Shown here piece by piece: positions 57,561-64,000 of a DNA stretch of 64,000 bases; the first letter of the stretch is position 1, and the number at the start of each line of letters is the position of its first letter. A program made the translations under genes and the position numbers. The notes under the pieces were generated by a model. It saw only the letters and a list, made by a program, of their open reading frames with translations. It searched no databases and was not told the DNA's origin. This DNA is from Candidatus Omnitrophota bacterium (lineage in GTDB: Bacteria > Omnitrophota > Omnitrophia > Omnitrophales > JACROU01), in assembly GCA_029261035.1 (NCBI GenBank), contig JAJDCD010000025.1:62001-126000 (forward strand). The letters are read 5' to 3'.

Positions 57561-58757
57561 TTATTTTTTAAGGAGCGTCGGAAGAATCTTATATGCATCG
57601 TTAACAACCACTTCAGACTCTGCGGCTTCAGCTTCAGTAAATATATTCCCGCCAGCAGACTCTATTCCCTTACCAGCAACTACAAAAGGAACACTAGAAC
57701 GAAAATGCGTTCGTGTATTACATGAAGTTGAGTGATCCGGCATAATCAAAACACGCGTATCTGGATTCTCTTCTAAATACCGTCTTACTGGACCTACAAT
57801 CTTAGAGTCAAAATCTTCAATTGCCTCTACCTTTAGTTTTGGATTGCCTTGATGCGCTGTTTCATCCGTAGCTTCCACATGGATATAAATAAAATCTTTC
57901 TCTTTCAAACTATTTAATCCAAATTCCACTTTTCCTTCATAGTTCGTATCCACGTAACCTGTAATGTCTGGTACCGGCAAAATTTCCAACTCCGCTAAAC
58001 GTCCAATCCCACAAACCAAGTCCACTGCAGAAACGATTGATCCTTTGATTCCAAAACGAGATTCAAAAGTCTCTATCTTAGGCATTACCCCTTGCCCCCA
58101 AAGCCAAATCATATTTGCCGGATTCTCATTTAAATCCACACGAACTTGATTGATCTCATGATCTTTTAAATGAATTTTAGCTTTTTCCATAATATCTTTT
58201 AAAATATCAGAACCATTTCCTGTCGGCCAATGGTCTTCAATCGATTGATCCTGAATATCATGAGGAGGAACACATTCGGCAGATAATCCTTTAATTCCTG
58301 CAGAATCCTTGATCACTGCAATATGCCTATATTGAATACCAGGATAAAGTGTAATTTTTTCAGAATCTATTTTTCCTTTTAAAAAATCTACGAGGGTATG
58401 AGCTTCTGTCGTACTGATATGCCCAGCACTGTAATCGGCCATTTTTCCATCCGCATCGGTTACTAAGTTCATCCTAAAAGCAACTTCACCCTCATTTAAC
58501 TTAATTCCCATATTAGCGGCTTCCAAAGGAGCTCTTCCCGTATAACATTCTTTTGGGTTATAGCCCAAAATAGAAAGGTGCCCTACATCAGAACCCGGAG
58601 ACAAACCTGCAGGAATCGTATCCGCTCGACCCATTCGTCCGTTTTCGCAAAACCAAGTTAGGTTTGGCATATGACTCGATTCTAACGGGGTCTTTCCACC
58701 CAAAGCTTCGCAAGGTTCATCACTCACACCATCTGGAACTAATACAATATATTTCAT
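57561..58757 (-). CDS. Phosphoglycerate-mutase-like enzyme, probable homoserine kinase
   Basis: The protein has the alkaline-phosphatase-like fold of the archaeal-type, cofactor-independent phosphoglycerate mutase (ApgM): VLVPDGVSDEPCEALGGKTP, then SPGSDVGHLSILGYNP with the nucleophile Ser, HVEATDETAHQG and MPDHSTSCNTRTH with metal ligands. Members encoded next to hom and thrC are known in databases as 'proposed homoserine kinase' (TIGR02535), and no ordinary GHMP-type thrB is seen here. The gap from hom to thrC is filled only by this gene, so I favour homoserine kinase; glycolytic mutase activity remains the alternative. It follows thrC by 18 bases. Confidence 0.82.
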   Translation of the reverse strand: MKYIVLVPDGVSDEPCEALGGKTPLESSHMPNLTWFCENGRMGRADTIPAGLSPGSDVGHLSILGYNPKECYTGRAPLEAANMGIKLNEGEVAFRMNLVTDADGKMADYSAGHISTTEAHTLVDFLKGKIDSEKITLYPGIQYRHIAVIKDSAGIKGLSAECVPPHDIQDQSIEDHWPTGNGSDILKDIMEKAKIHLKDHEINQVRVDLNENPANMIWLWGQGVMPKIETFESRFGIKGSIVSAVDLVCGIGRLAELEILPVPDITGYVDTNYEGKVEFGLNSLKEKDFIYIHVEATDETAHQGNPKLKVEAIEDFDSKIVGPVRRYLEENPDTRVLIMPDHSTSCNTRTHFRSSVPFVVAGKGIESAGGNIFTEAEAAESEVVVNDAYKILPTLLKK

Positions 58758-58775
58758 AGTTGTTTCCTCTGTCTT

Positions 58776-59840
58776 TTATAATTTCAAATTCATAGCATCC
58801 AAAACTTTATCTTTATTAGAATCCACCGTTATCACTTCATCATCAAAACTGAGTGCAATATCAGGATCTTTTAATCCCGATCCCGTCAGAGTACAAACAA
58901 CCGTACTTCCAGGTTTAATGTAATCTCTTTTTACTAATTTAATTAAACCAGCCACAGAAGCACAAGAAGCAGGCTCTGCAAAAACACCATCTCTTTCAGC
59001 AATAAAACGATACGCCCATTTAATTTCTTCATCTGTTACCGCTTCAATTAAACCGCCTGATTCATCACGTGCATTCACAGCACCGTCCCAACTTGCTGGA
59101 TTCCCAATGCGAATCGCGGTCGCAATTGTTTCTGGATTTTCAATAATTCGATTTTCAACAATAGGAGCCGATCCTGCCGCTTGAAAACCACACATTTTAG
59201 GTAACGTTTTATTTTTACCATGCTCTTTATACTCTTTGTATCCCATCCAATAAGCCGTAATATTACCTGCATTCCCCACAGGAATTAAATGGTAATCAGG
59301 AGCCTTTCCCAACTCATCCACAATCTCAAAAGCAGCGGTCTTTTGCCCTTGAATACGATATGGGTTAATAGAGTTCACTAACTTTACAGGATGACTATCC
59401 GTAATTTCTTTCACCAAATTTAAAGCGTCATCAAAGTTGCCTTTAATCTGAATCACTTTTGCTCCGTAACGATAAGCTTGGAGCAATTTTCCTTTAGCAA
59501 TGTTACCCTCAGGGATCAACACAAAACATTTCAAGCCAGAACGAGACGCATACGCAGCTGCCGCAGCAGAAGTATTTCCTGTTGAAGCACACATAATCGC
59601 TTTATAACCTTCTTCCAAAGCTTTCGACACCGCCATCGTCATTCCACGATCTTTAAACGAACCTGTAGGATTCAAGCCTTCAAACTTATAATAGACTTTA
59701 AAATCCAAGTTAAATTCTTTAGGCAAAGCTTCAGATATAATCAACGGAGTGTTTCCTTCATTCAAAGAAACAATTGGTGTCTTATCTGTTATGGGTAAAA
59801 ACTCTGCATATCTCTCTATAATTCCAATTTTCTTAGGCAC
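58776..59840 (-). CDS. thrC: Threonine synthase
   Basis: A PLP enzyme that turns phosphohomoserine into threonine. [10 protein letters not shown] binds substrate, [15 protein letters not shown] carries the PLP lysine, [17 protein letters not shown] binds phosphate and [15 protein letters not shown] holds the cofactor ring. At 354 residues it is the short, S-adenosylmethionine-independent type. It lies between hom (168 bases upstream, with a repeat) and the homoserine kinase gene. Confidence 0.95.
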   Translation of the reverse strand: MPKKIGIIERYAEFLPITDKTPIVSLNEGNTPLIISEALPKEFNLDFKVYYKFEGLNPTGSFKDRGMTMAVSKALEEGYKAIMCASTGNTSAAAAAYASRSGLKCFVLIPEGNIAKGKLLQAYRYGAKVIQIKGNFDDALNLVKEITDSHPVKLVNSINPYRIQGQKTAAFEIVDELGKAPDYHLIPVGNAGNITAYWMGYKEYKEHGKNKTLPKMCGFQAAGSAPIVENRIIENPETIATAIRIGNPASWDGAVNARDESGGLIEAVTDEEIKWAYRFIAERDGVFAEPASCASVAGLIKLVKRDYIKPGSTVVCTLTGSGLKDPDIALSFDDEVITVDSNKDKVLDAMNLKL

Positions 59841-59900
59841 TCTTTTTCCTTTGTTTATAGCTATCAGCTTTTAGCCATTAGCCGGACAATCTTTTCAAAC

Positions 59901-59982
59901 TGTCTTCCTGAGTGTAACGAAGGATCTATGACAAATGAAATAATAAAATTCTTCAAGATCCTTCACTGCGTTCAGGATGACA
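59901..59982. repeat. Bipartite palindrome, AAGATCCTTC / GGATGACA family, copy 2
   Basis: Left arm TGTCTTCCTG to GAAGGATCT (59901-59927), right arm AAGATCCTTC to CAGGATGACA (59955-59982), with an AT-rich middle. Arm order is the reverse of copy 1 at 33349. Next to its left end lies a short AGCTATCAGC-type tract (59857-59883). Confidence 0.8.
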
Positions 59983-60008
59983 ATACAACTGTTCACACTT
60001 AACGAAAT

Positions 60009-61286
60009 TTAGCTTTCAATTCGGATAACTCGTGTTTTTTCGCGAATCACCGATCGGTTTGAATCAATCTTTTTTACAGCCGTTCTAATATCCGCTTCAT
60101 GTCCTTTGTACGTTAACAAAATCAAAGGCACTGTGGTCCCAGACTTTTTCTCTGTCTGGATCACATTAGAAATGCTCACGTTATGCTTTCCTAAAATTCC
60201 AGAGATATAAGAAAGCGTTCCGGGTTTATCAATCACAGAAAATCTTAAATAATAACGCGAAAGAATCGACGAAATACTTTTAACTTTAACCTGAGACTTA
60301 GAAGTTCGCGGCAAATTACTTCGAATACCCTTTGCCCAATCAATCACATCACTTAAAACAGCACTCGCAGTAGGCTCCGGCCCTGCCCCTTTTCCATAAA
60401 GAAGAACTTCCCCTACTTCATCCCCTTCAAAAAGGATTGCATTAAAAGAACCATCCACCTTCGCTAAGATATGGTTATTAGGTAATAAGGTTGGTTGTAC
60501 ACGAGCCTCAATACCATCTTTTTGTTTCTTAGCTATTGCCAATAACTTAATCGAATAACCAAATCGTTTAGCAAAATCAATATCATGTTGCGAAATATGT
60601 TTAATCCCTTCGCAATCAACACTCTTAAAAGGAATCTTCTGTTCAAAACTATATCGAGCCAAAATAGCAATCTTATGCGCTGCATCAACCCCTTCAATAT
60701 CAAAAGTAGGATCTAACTCGGCATAACCCTTTGCTTGAGCTTCCTGAAGAGCAACATCAAAATCCACGCCATGCTGACTCATTTGAGTCAAAATATAATT
60801 ACTGGTTCCATTAATAATCCCTAAGATCGAATGGATATGATTCGCAGCTAACCCCTCTCTTAAGGACTTAATTACAGGAATACCTCCACCCACGCTCGCT
60901 TCAAAGAAAATTTGACGACCTAACTTCTTCGCTTCTTTATATATAGATTCTCCCTCTTCAGCAAGGAGAGCCTTGTTCGCTGTTACCACATCTTTACCAT
61001 TACGAAAGGCTTCTAAGACAAATTTCTTCGCTAAAGCAACGCCACCCACAAGCTCAATCACCAAATCAATCGAGGGATCTTTCAATACATCCGATGGTTT
61101 TGAGGTTAACAACTTAGAGTCCAAGGACTTAAATCTCTTTTTCTTGGTATTCTTAACCAAAATCTTTGTAATATCAAAACGCACATCATAGCGTTTCTGA
61201 AAGAGACTCCTCTTACGAGAAATCACACGATATACTTCCGAACCAATCTGTCCCAATCCTAAAAGTCCAATAGAGACCCTTCTCAT
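60009..61286 (-). CDS. hom: Homoserine dehydrogenase
   Basis: Reduces aspartate semialdehyde to homoserine. The NAD(P) loop IGLLGLGQIGSEVYRVI is at the start; VTANKALLAEEG and EASVGGGIPVIKSLREGL follow, with GTSNYIL and AELDPTFDIEGVDAAHK holding the catalytic Lys and Asp. A C-terminal ACT domain (about 345-425, SVIDKPGTLSYISGIL) suggests threonine feedback. The ATG at 61286 has GGAGG five to six bases before it; the frame opens 18 bases earlier without one. Likely first gene of the threonine unit. Confidence 0.95.
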   Translation of the reverse strand: MRRVSIGLLGLGQIGSEVYRVISRKRSLFQKRYDVRFDITKILVKNTKKKRFKSLDSKLLTSKPSDVLKDPSIDLVIELVGGVALAKKFVLEAFRNGKDVVTANKALLAEEGESIYKEAKKLGRQIFFEASVGGGIPVIKSLREGLAANHIHSILGIINGTSNYILTQMSQHGVDFDVALQEAQAKGYAELDPTFDIEGVDAAHKIAILARYSFEQKIPFKSVDCEGIKHISQHDIDFAKRFGYSIKLLAIAKKQKDGIEARVQPTLLPNNHILAKVDGSFNAILFEGDEVGEVLLYGKGAGPEPTASAVLSDVIDWAKGIRSNLPRTSKSQVKVKSISSILSRYYLRFSVIDKPGTLSYISGILGKHNVSISNVIQTEKKSGTTVPLILLTYKGHEADIRTAVKKIDSNRSVIREKTRVIRIES

Positions 61287-61318
61287 AAATCCTCCAAAAG
61301 GCATAAGTTAAACACACT

Positions 61319-61347
61319 AATATACTCAAAAATAACCCTACAGTAAA
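61319..61347 (-). promoter_or_regulatory. Likely promoter of hom
   Basis: On the minus strand TTTACT (61342-61347) and TATATT (61319-61324) are 17 bases apart. The start codon lies 32 bases after the -10. Confidence 0.5.
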
Positions 61348-61371
61348 GGGGTAAAAGGTAAATTTAGGAAC

Positions 61372-61411
61372 TTTCCTCTCCCTCTCAGGGAGAGGACTCA
61401 GGTGAGGGTTT
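61372..61411. repeat. CTCTCCCT / AGGGAGAGG repeat, reversed copy
   Basis: CTCTCCCTCTCAGGGAGAGG followed by GGTGAGGGTTT, an inverted version of the element at 56222-56260. Confidence 0.65.
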
Positions 61412-61485
61412 ATAAGTTAAACAAAAAGAACAATTATAGGCTAATGGGTGAAGTGTGAAGCACTCTATACACTTGCCCATACTGT

Positions 61486-61524
61486 GTCATTGCGAGGCAT
61501 TGGTAATGAAGCCGTGGCAATCTC
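61486..61524 (+). repeat. GTCATTGCGAG-family repeat, copy 5
   Basis: Starts GTCATTGCGAGGCATTGG and ends GCCGTGGCAATCTC. It lies nine bases from the stop of the Fic gene. Confidence 0.8.
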
Positions 61525-61533
61525 TATCTCTGA

Positions 61534-62139
61534 CTATTTTTCCTTCAATATTTTCTTATGAATTTCCAGCAAAGGTTGGATATTACCTTGATCTGCTTCT
61601 TTTAATGCTGCTAGATAGGTCTTTCTAAAGGTCTTTTCGATGAACAGTTCATCCTCAGGCCATTCCAAGTAAGCTCCCAATTCACCTTTTAAGTAAAGGT
61701 TGGTAATTAATCGAGCCCACCTTCCATTCCCATTACTAAAAGGATGAATCCAAACAAGTCGGTGATGCAAAAGAGCAGAAATCTCTATAGCATCTCTACC
61801 CTTCTCAACCCAATAAGAAAAATCCTCTTCTAGCTTTTTAAGTTCCGTAGAAATCTTATAAGGTTCAACACCCACATTAAACCCTACACTTCTAACTTTC
61901 CCTGCCCAATTCCAAACATCACAAAACATATCTTTATGAACCCTCAAGAAAAAATGCATATCATATTTAACAGCTTCTTTAGAACTCAGGTTTAAATAAT
62001 ACTTCGTCAATGCTTTATTGATATTAATAAACTCAGCTTCAAACAGCTCCTCCCTTGTTGATAAATCTTGCTTTAGCCCAGAAATATCATCCAAAGGCGT
62101 CGCTCCTAATGGAGTTGATTGACTTAATTTTCTCGCCAT
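61534..62139 (-). CDS. Fic/DOC-family protein (mobile mystery protein B type)
   Basis: Fic proteins transfer AMP or other nucleotide groups to target proteins. The catalytic motif HPFSNGNGR (His132 to Arg140) is complete. The N-terminal STPLGATPLDDISGLKQDL followed by ELFEAEFINI is the opening of the family called mobile mystery protein B (TIGR02613). I saw no clear inhibitory (S/T)xxxE(G/N) helix. The start overlaps the XRE gene by 16 bases, so the two are translated together. By analogy this is a toxin-antitoxin-like pair found in mobile or strain-variable DNA; toxicity is inference. Confidence 0.88.
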   Translation of the reverse strand: MARKLSQSTPLGATPLDDISGLKQDLSTREELFEAEFININKALTKYYLNLSSKEAVKYDMHFFLRVHKDMFCDVWNWAGKVRSVGFNVGVEPYKISTELKKLEEDFSYWVEKGRDAIEISALLHHRLVWIHPFSNGNGRWARLITNLYLKGELGAYLEWPEDELFIEKTFRKTYLAALKEADQGNIQPLLEIHKKILKEK

Positions 62140-62585
62140 AAAACATCTCGATGCTTTGTCATAATTTGTTTTTTTAACTCTTCTACCTGTTCTTCAATTA
62201 AATCAGATGGAGGCTTCTGAGATTCCATAGCAGCATTCGCAACAGAAAGCTCTATAATCTCTCTCGCTTTCTCCTCCGCTTTTTTATCTATAAATGCAGC
62301 AATATCTTCTTTGGGAACAAGTTGAATTAACAGCTCACAATTCAAACCTTCTGCAATTTTTTTTAACGTAGAAAGTCTCGGATCCACAGACTCATTCTCC
62401 ACACGAGATAACATCATCTGCTCTCCATGAACTCGCTTAGCTAATTGCACCTGAGTCATTCCAAGTGCCTTTCTCATCAACTTCAACTGCCGACTCACAG
62501 CCTGCCTCAACGCAAGCCACTGCGGCAACTCCCCAACCGTATGGTACTTTCCACTAAATCGAACTAACTCTCTCTTGGTTTTCAT
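62124..62585 (-). CDS. XRE-family regulator (mobile mystery protein A type)
   Basis: A 153-residue protein with a helix-turn-helix of the XRE type: LKLMRKALGMTQVQLAKRVHG followed by LSRVENESVDPRLSTLKKIAEGLNCELLIQLVPK, the last part being characteristic of mobile mystery protein A (TIGR02612). The C-terminal helix (IEEQVEELKKQI) may touch its Fic partner. I start it at the ATG at 62585 because GAGGTGA lies seven bases before it; the frame extends ten codons further up. It probably represses its own promoter, which lies right upstream in an AT-palindromic stretch. Confidence 0.88.
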   Translation of the reverse strand: MKTKRELVRFSGKYHTVGELPQWLALRQAVSRQLKLMRKALGMTQVQLAKRVHGEQMMLSRVENESVDPRLSTLKKIAEGLNCELLIQLVPKEDIAAFIDKKAEEKAREIIELSVANAAMESQKPPSDLIEEQVEELKKQIMTKHRDVLWREN

Positions 62586-62601
62586 ATCTCTCACCTCTAT
62601 A

Positions 62602-62629
62602 TAATTATAATACATATATGATATATTTC
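62602..62629 (-). promoter_or_regulatory. Promoter of the XRE/Fic pair
   Basis: On the minus strand TTGAAA (62624-62629) and a consensus TATAAT (62602-62607) stand 16 bases apart. CATATATG and nearby AT-palindromes overlap it and could be the binding site of the XRE protein. Confidence 0.6.
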
Positions 62630-62716
62630 AATATATATTTATATATTTTAATACTTCCCATATGGGCCCGGGCCTGAATGAGGAGGGCCTGAACGAGGTG
62701 CTAAATAGAAGAAAAG

Positions 62717-62755
62717 GTCATTGAGAGGCTTTAACAAAAGAGCCGCGGCAATCTC
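62717..62755 (+). repeat. GTCATTGCGAG-family repeat, copy 6
   Basis: Starts GTCATTGAGAGGCTTT and ends GCCGCGGCAATCTC. Together with copy 5, in the same direction, it brackets the XRE/Fic pair. Confidence 0.75.
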
Positions 62756-62766
62756 GGGGAATTGGA

Positions 62767-62820
62767 TAAAGGGGACAGGCAACTTTTCTATTTGTTAAAA
62801 AAAGTAGCCTGTCCCCTTTA
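62767..62820. repeat. Palindrome overlapping the stop codon of the edge gene
   Basis: TAAAGGGGACAGGC (62767-62780) and GCCTGTCCCCTTTA (62807-62820) are perfect 14-bp arms; ACTTTT / AAAAGT extends the stem by six after one mismatch. The last three bases, 62818-62820, are the stop codon of the gene on the minus strand, so the stem begins at the stop itself. Confidence 0.85.
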
Positions 62821-64000
62821 CGCTGCCGCCGCTACAAGCTCTTCAGCTTGGAACTGGGCATACACCTTATTTAATAGGGTTGTAATGAAACTGGCCCCAA
62901 TAACCCATTCTTGACCATCAGGCTTGAAGCCGGCTTTGAGAAAAAGCTCCTCTCGAAGATCAGGGTAATTGGCTAATTGACGTAAGAGGGCTACGACCTG
63001 GACAGGATCTACTCCATTACCTGACAACACTTCTAAGTCAAGACGTACTCGATCTCCGTTACTGAAAATCATCTGGAATACATTTTCGTTTGGACTCACC
63101 CAAATACCTGGCACCTCATATTTTCTTAATGAAGCTCTAAAAATTTCTGGATTCAAAAGCTCTCGACGCACATCTTTAAGTTTAAATTGTTTTCCAGGTA
63201 ACTTATATAGAGCTTGAAGAAACTCCGGCTTACCTCTCCCCTCCCACGTTACCATCAACAAATCTTTTTTCTGCATCATGCTATTAAACTGAGATGCACT
63301 TCTTTCAGGGTCGTCCACATGACTTAAAATGATGTCATCCACGATCAGTGGAATGGGTTTATTGACTTCAGCTTCTAGCAACCCCGAAACTTCCAAAGAT
63401 AAATATTGAGTCATCACCTCTAAGGATTGATTAAAATCTATAATACGAGGATCTATGATTCGATCTACTGTATCTTCCAAAACTCCCATACGAATAAGTA
63501 AACTTTTAATAACCTCTAATGGAGAATTTGGCATAAATAAGATTTGCCCTGCAAAGGCTTGAGCAACTTGAATCATTCCTTCAACCGAAACATCTCGCGC
63601 TTTAATTTGAGTTAAAGCAGGTTCTGCTCCCAAACTCTGCGCTTCAGCTCTGAGCCATTCTTCTTCCGGACCACTCAGTTCGTTCGCCTCATCTCCAGAC
63701 TCTCGTTTCCATAATTCTGATAAAGTTTTTAACTGGTTTATAACTAAATCAAATCCTATACCTTCCTCTTTTTCTAGAATCATCAAAACCTCTTCCCCTC
63801 TTTTTGCTTTGATTAAATTTGCTCCATATTTACCCTCAATAAACCATCTTAAAAAATTATTTTGAAAATCAACTTTTTTACTAATATCCTTCTCAGCTAA
63901 CAACGTATCAAAAATAACAGAAAAAGCTTTTTCAATTCTTTCCAACTGTTTTAGTTTTTTATTTTCATCTAATACTGAAGGCATAGCTAAGAAAAGAAAA
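62818..64000 (-). CDS. 3' part of an unknown protein with the AQSLG motif
   Basis: I do not recognise a family. An ATG exists at 63984, but the frame stays open to the window edge and the bases before that ATG (a pyrimidine-rich run) hold no ribosome-binding site, so I think the gene starts outside the window. The visible 388+ residues contain a charged helical part, then AEAQSLGAEP (residues 115-119 counted from the ATG), then a globular-looking part with PIPLIVDDIILSHVDDPERS and a C-terminus ending in AAAA. The AQSLG motif is the same as in the giant protein at 33493, where AQSLG occurs three times. Probably another mosaic protein of that kind. Confidence 0.65.
   Translation of the reverse strand, partial: FLFLAMPSVLDENKKLKQLERIEKAFSVIFDTLLAEKDISKKVDFQNNFLRWFIEGKYGANLIKAKRGEEVLMILEKEEGIGFDLVINQLKTLSELWKRESGDEANELSGPEEEWLRAEAQSLGAEPALTQIKARDVSVEGMIQVAQAFAGQILFMPNSPLEVIKSLLIRMGVLEDTVDRIIDPRIIDFNQSLEVMTQYLSLEVSGLLEAEVNKPIPLIVDDIILSHVDDPERSASQFNSMMQKKDLLMVTWEGRGKPEFLQALYKLPGKQFKLKDVRRELLNPEIFRASLRKYEVPGIWVSPNENVFQMIFSNGDRVRLDLEVLSGNGVDPVQVVALLRQLANYPDLREELFLKAGFKPDGQEWVIGASFITTLLNKVYAQFQAEELVAAAA

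Noticed and set aside
54121-62820. A CRISPR array formed by the repeated sequences
   Set aside because: The repeats are far apart, in both orientations, diverged, and not separated by spacers of constant length; no cas gene is present.

Overview
The window is an AT-rich stretch of a bacterial chromosome in which every gene I can support lies on the minus strand, so transcription runs from base 64000 towards base 1. The genes make a complete Kdo-lipid A and heptose type of lipopolysaccharide (kdsA, kdsB, hldA, lpxK, an LpxL-like acyltransferase, waaA/kdtA and five heptosyltransferase-type domains), so the cell has an outer membrane. The combination of many GT9 genes, glycosyltransferase fusions, an archaeal-type glycogen debranching enzyme and a 4,668-residue open frame suggests a candidate-phylum bacterium of the Omnitrophota (OP3) kind. 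That placement is inference from gene content, not from a marker gene.

Layout from left to right. 1-18089 is an envelope block: kdsA (partial), pyrG, kdsB, hldA, a DUF3108 lipoprotein, three GT9 genes, a hairpin-rich gap, a fourth GT9, a GT4, a GT4-GT9 fusion, an LpxL-ELM1 fusion, lpxK and kdtA, then xerD and a ThiS-like sulfur carrier. 18196-20802 holds a lysine-rich coiled protein, an RDD membrane protein, dprA and a 35-residue membrane peptide. 20874-30856 is an amino-acid block: aroB, aroK, aroC, a prepilin peptidase, aroE, leuA, ilvC, ilvH and ilvB. 31299-33308 is a glycogen debranching enzyme. 33493-47499 is one giant secreted or membrane protein. 47644-54105 is uvrB, nadC, an RluB/RsuA pseudouridine synthase and valS. 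54240-54527 is a GIY-YIG nuclease gene between inverted repeats. 54603-61286 is cimA, lysC, a PGM-type homoserine kinase, thrC and hom. 61534-62585 is a Fic/XRE ('mobile mystery') pair. 62818-64000 is the 3' part of another protein that runs off the window.

The metabolic logic is coherent. lysC, hom, the kinase and thrC make threonine. cimA, ilvB/H and ilvC make isoleucine from pyruvate and acetyl-CoA without threonine deaminase, and with leuA serve valine and leucine. aroB, K, E and C give four late shikimate steps up to chorismate.

The most unusual content is threefold. (1) The giant protein is cut into blocks by ten copies of a short motif, [A/G]-x-S-L-G, and the same motif is in the unrelated protein at the right edge. 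Serine codons of both classes (AGY and TCN) encode it, so the peptide and not the DNA seems to be conserved. (2) Two distant gene ends carry the same composite hairpin structure, with a 41-base core that is nearly identical while the flanking stems differ in sequence yet stay paired. (3) Intergenic spaces hold several families of bipartite palindromes with GTCAT-like ends; one family flanks a GIY-YIG nuclease gene in inverted orientation and the Fic/XRE pair in direct orientation. I saw no rRNA, tRNA, CRISPR array, insertion sequence with a transposase, or recognisable riboswitch.
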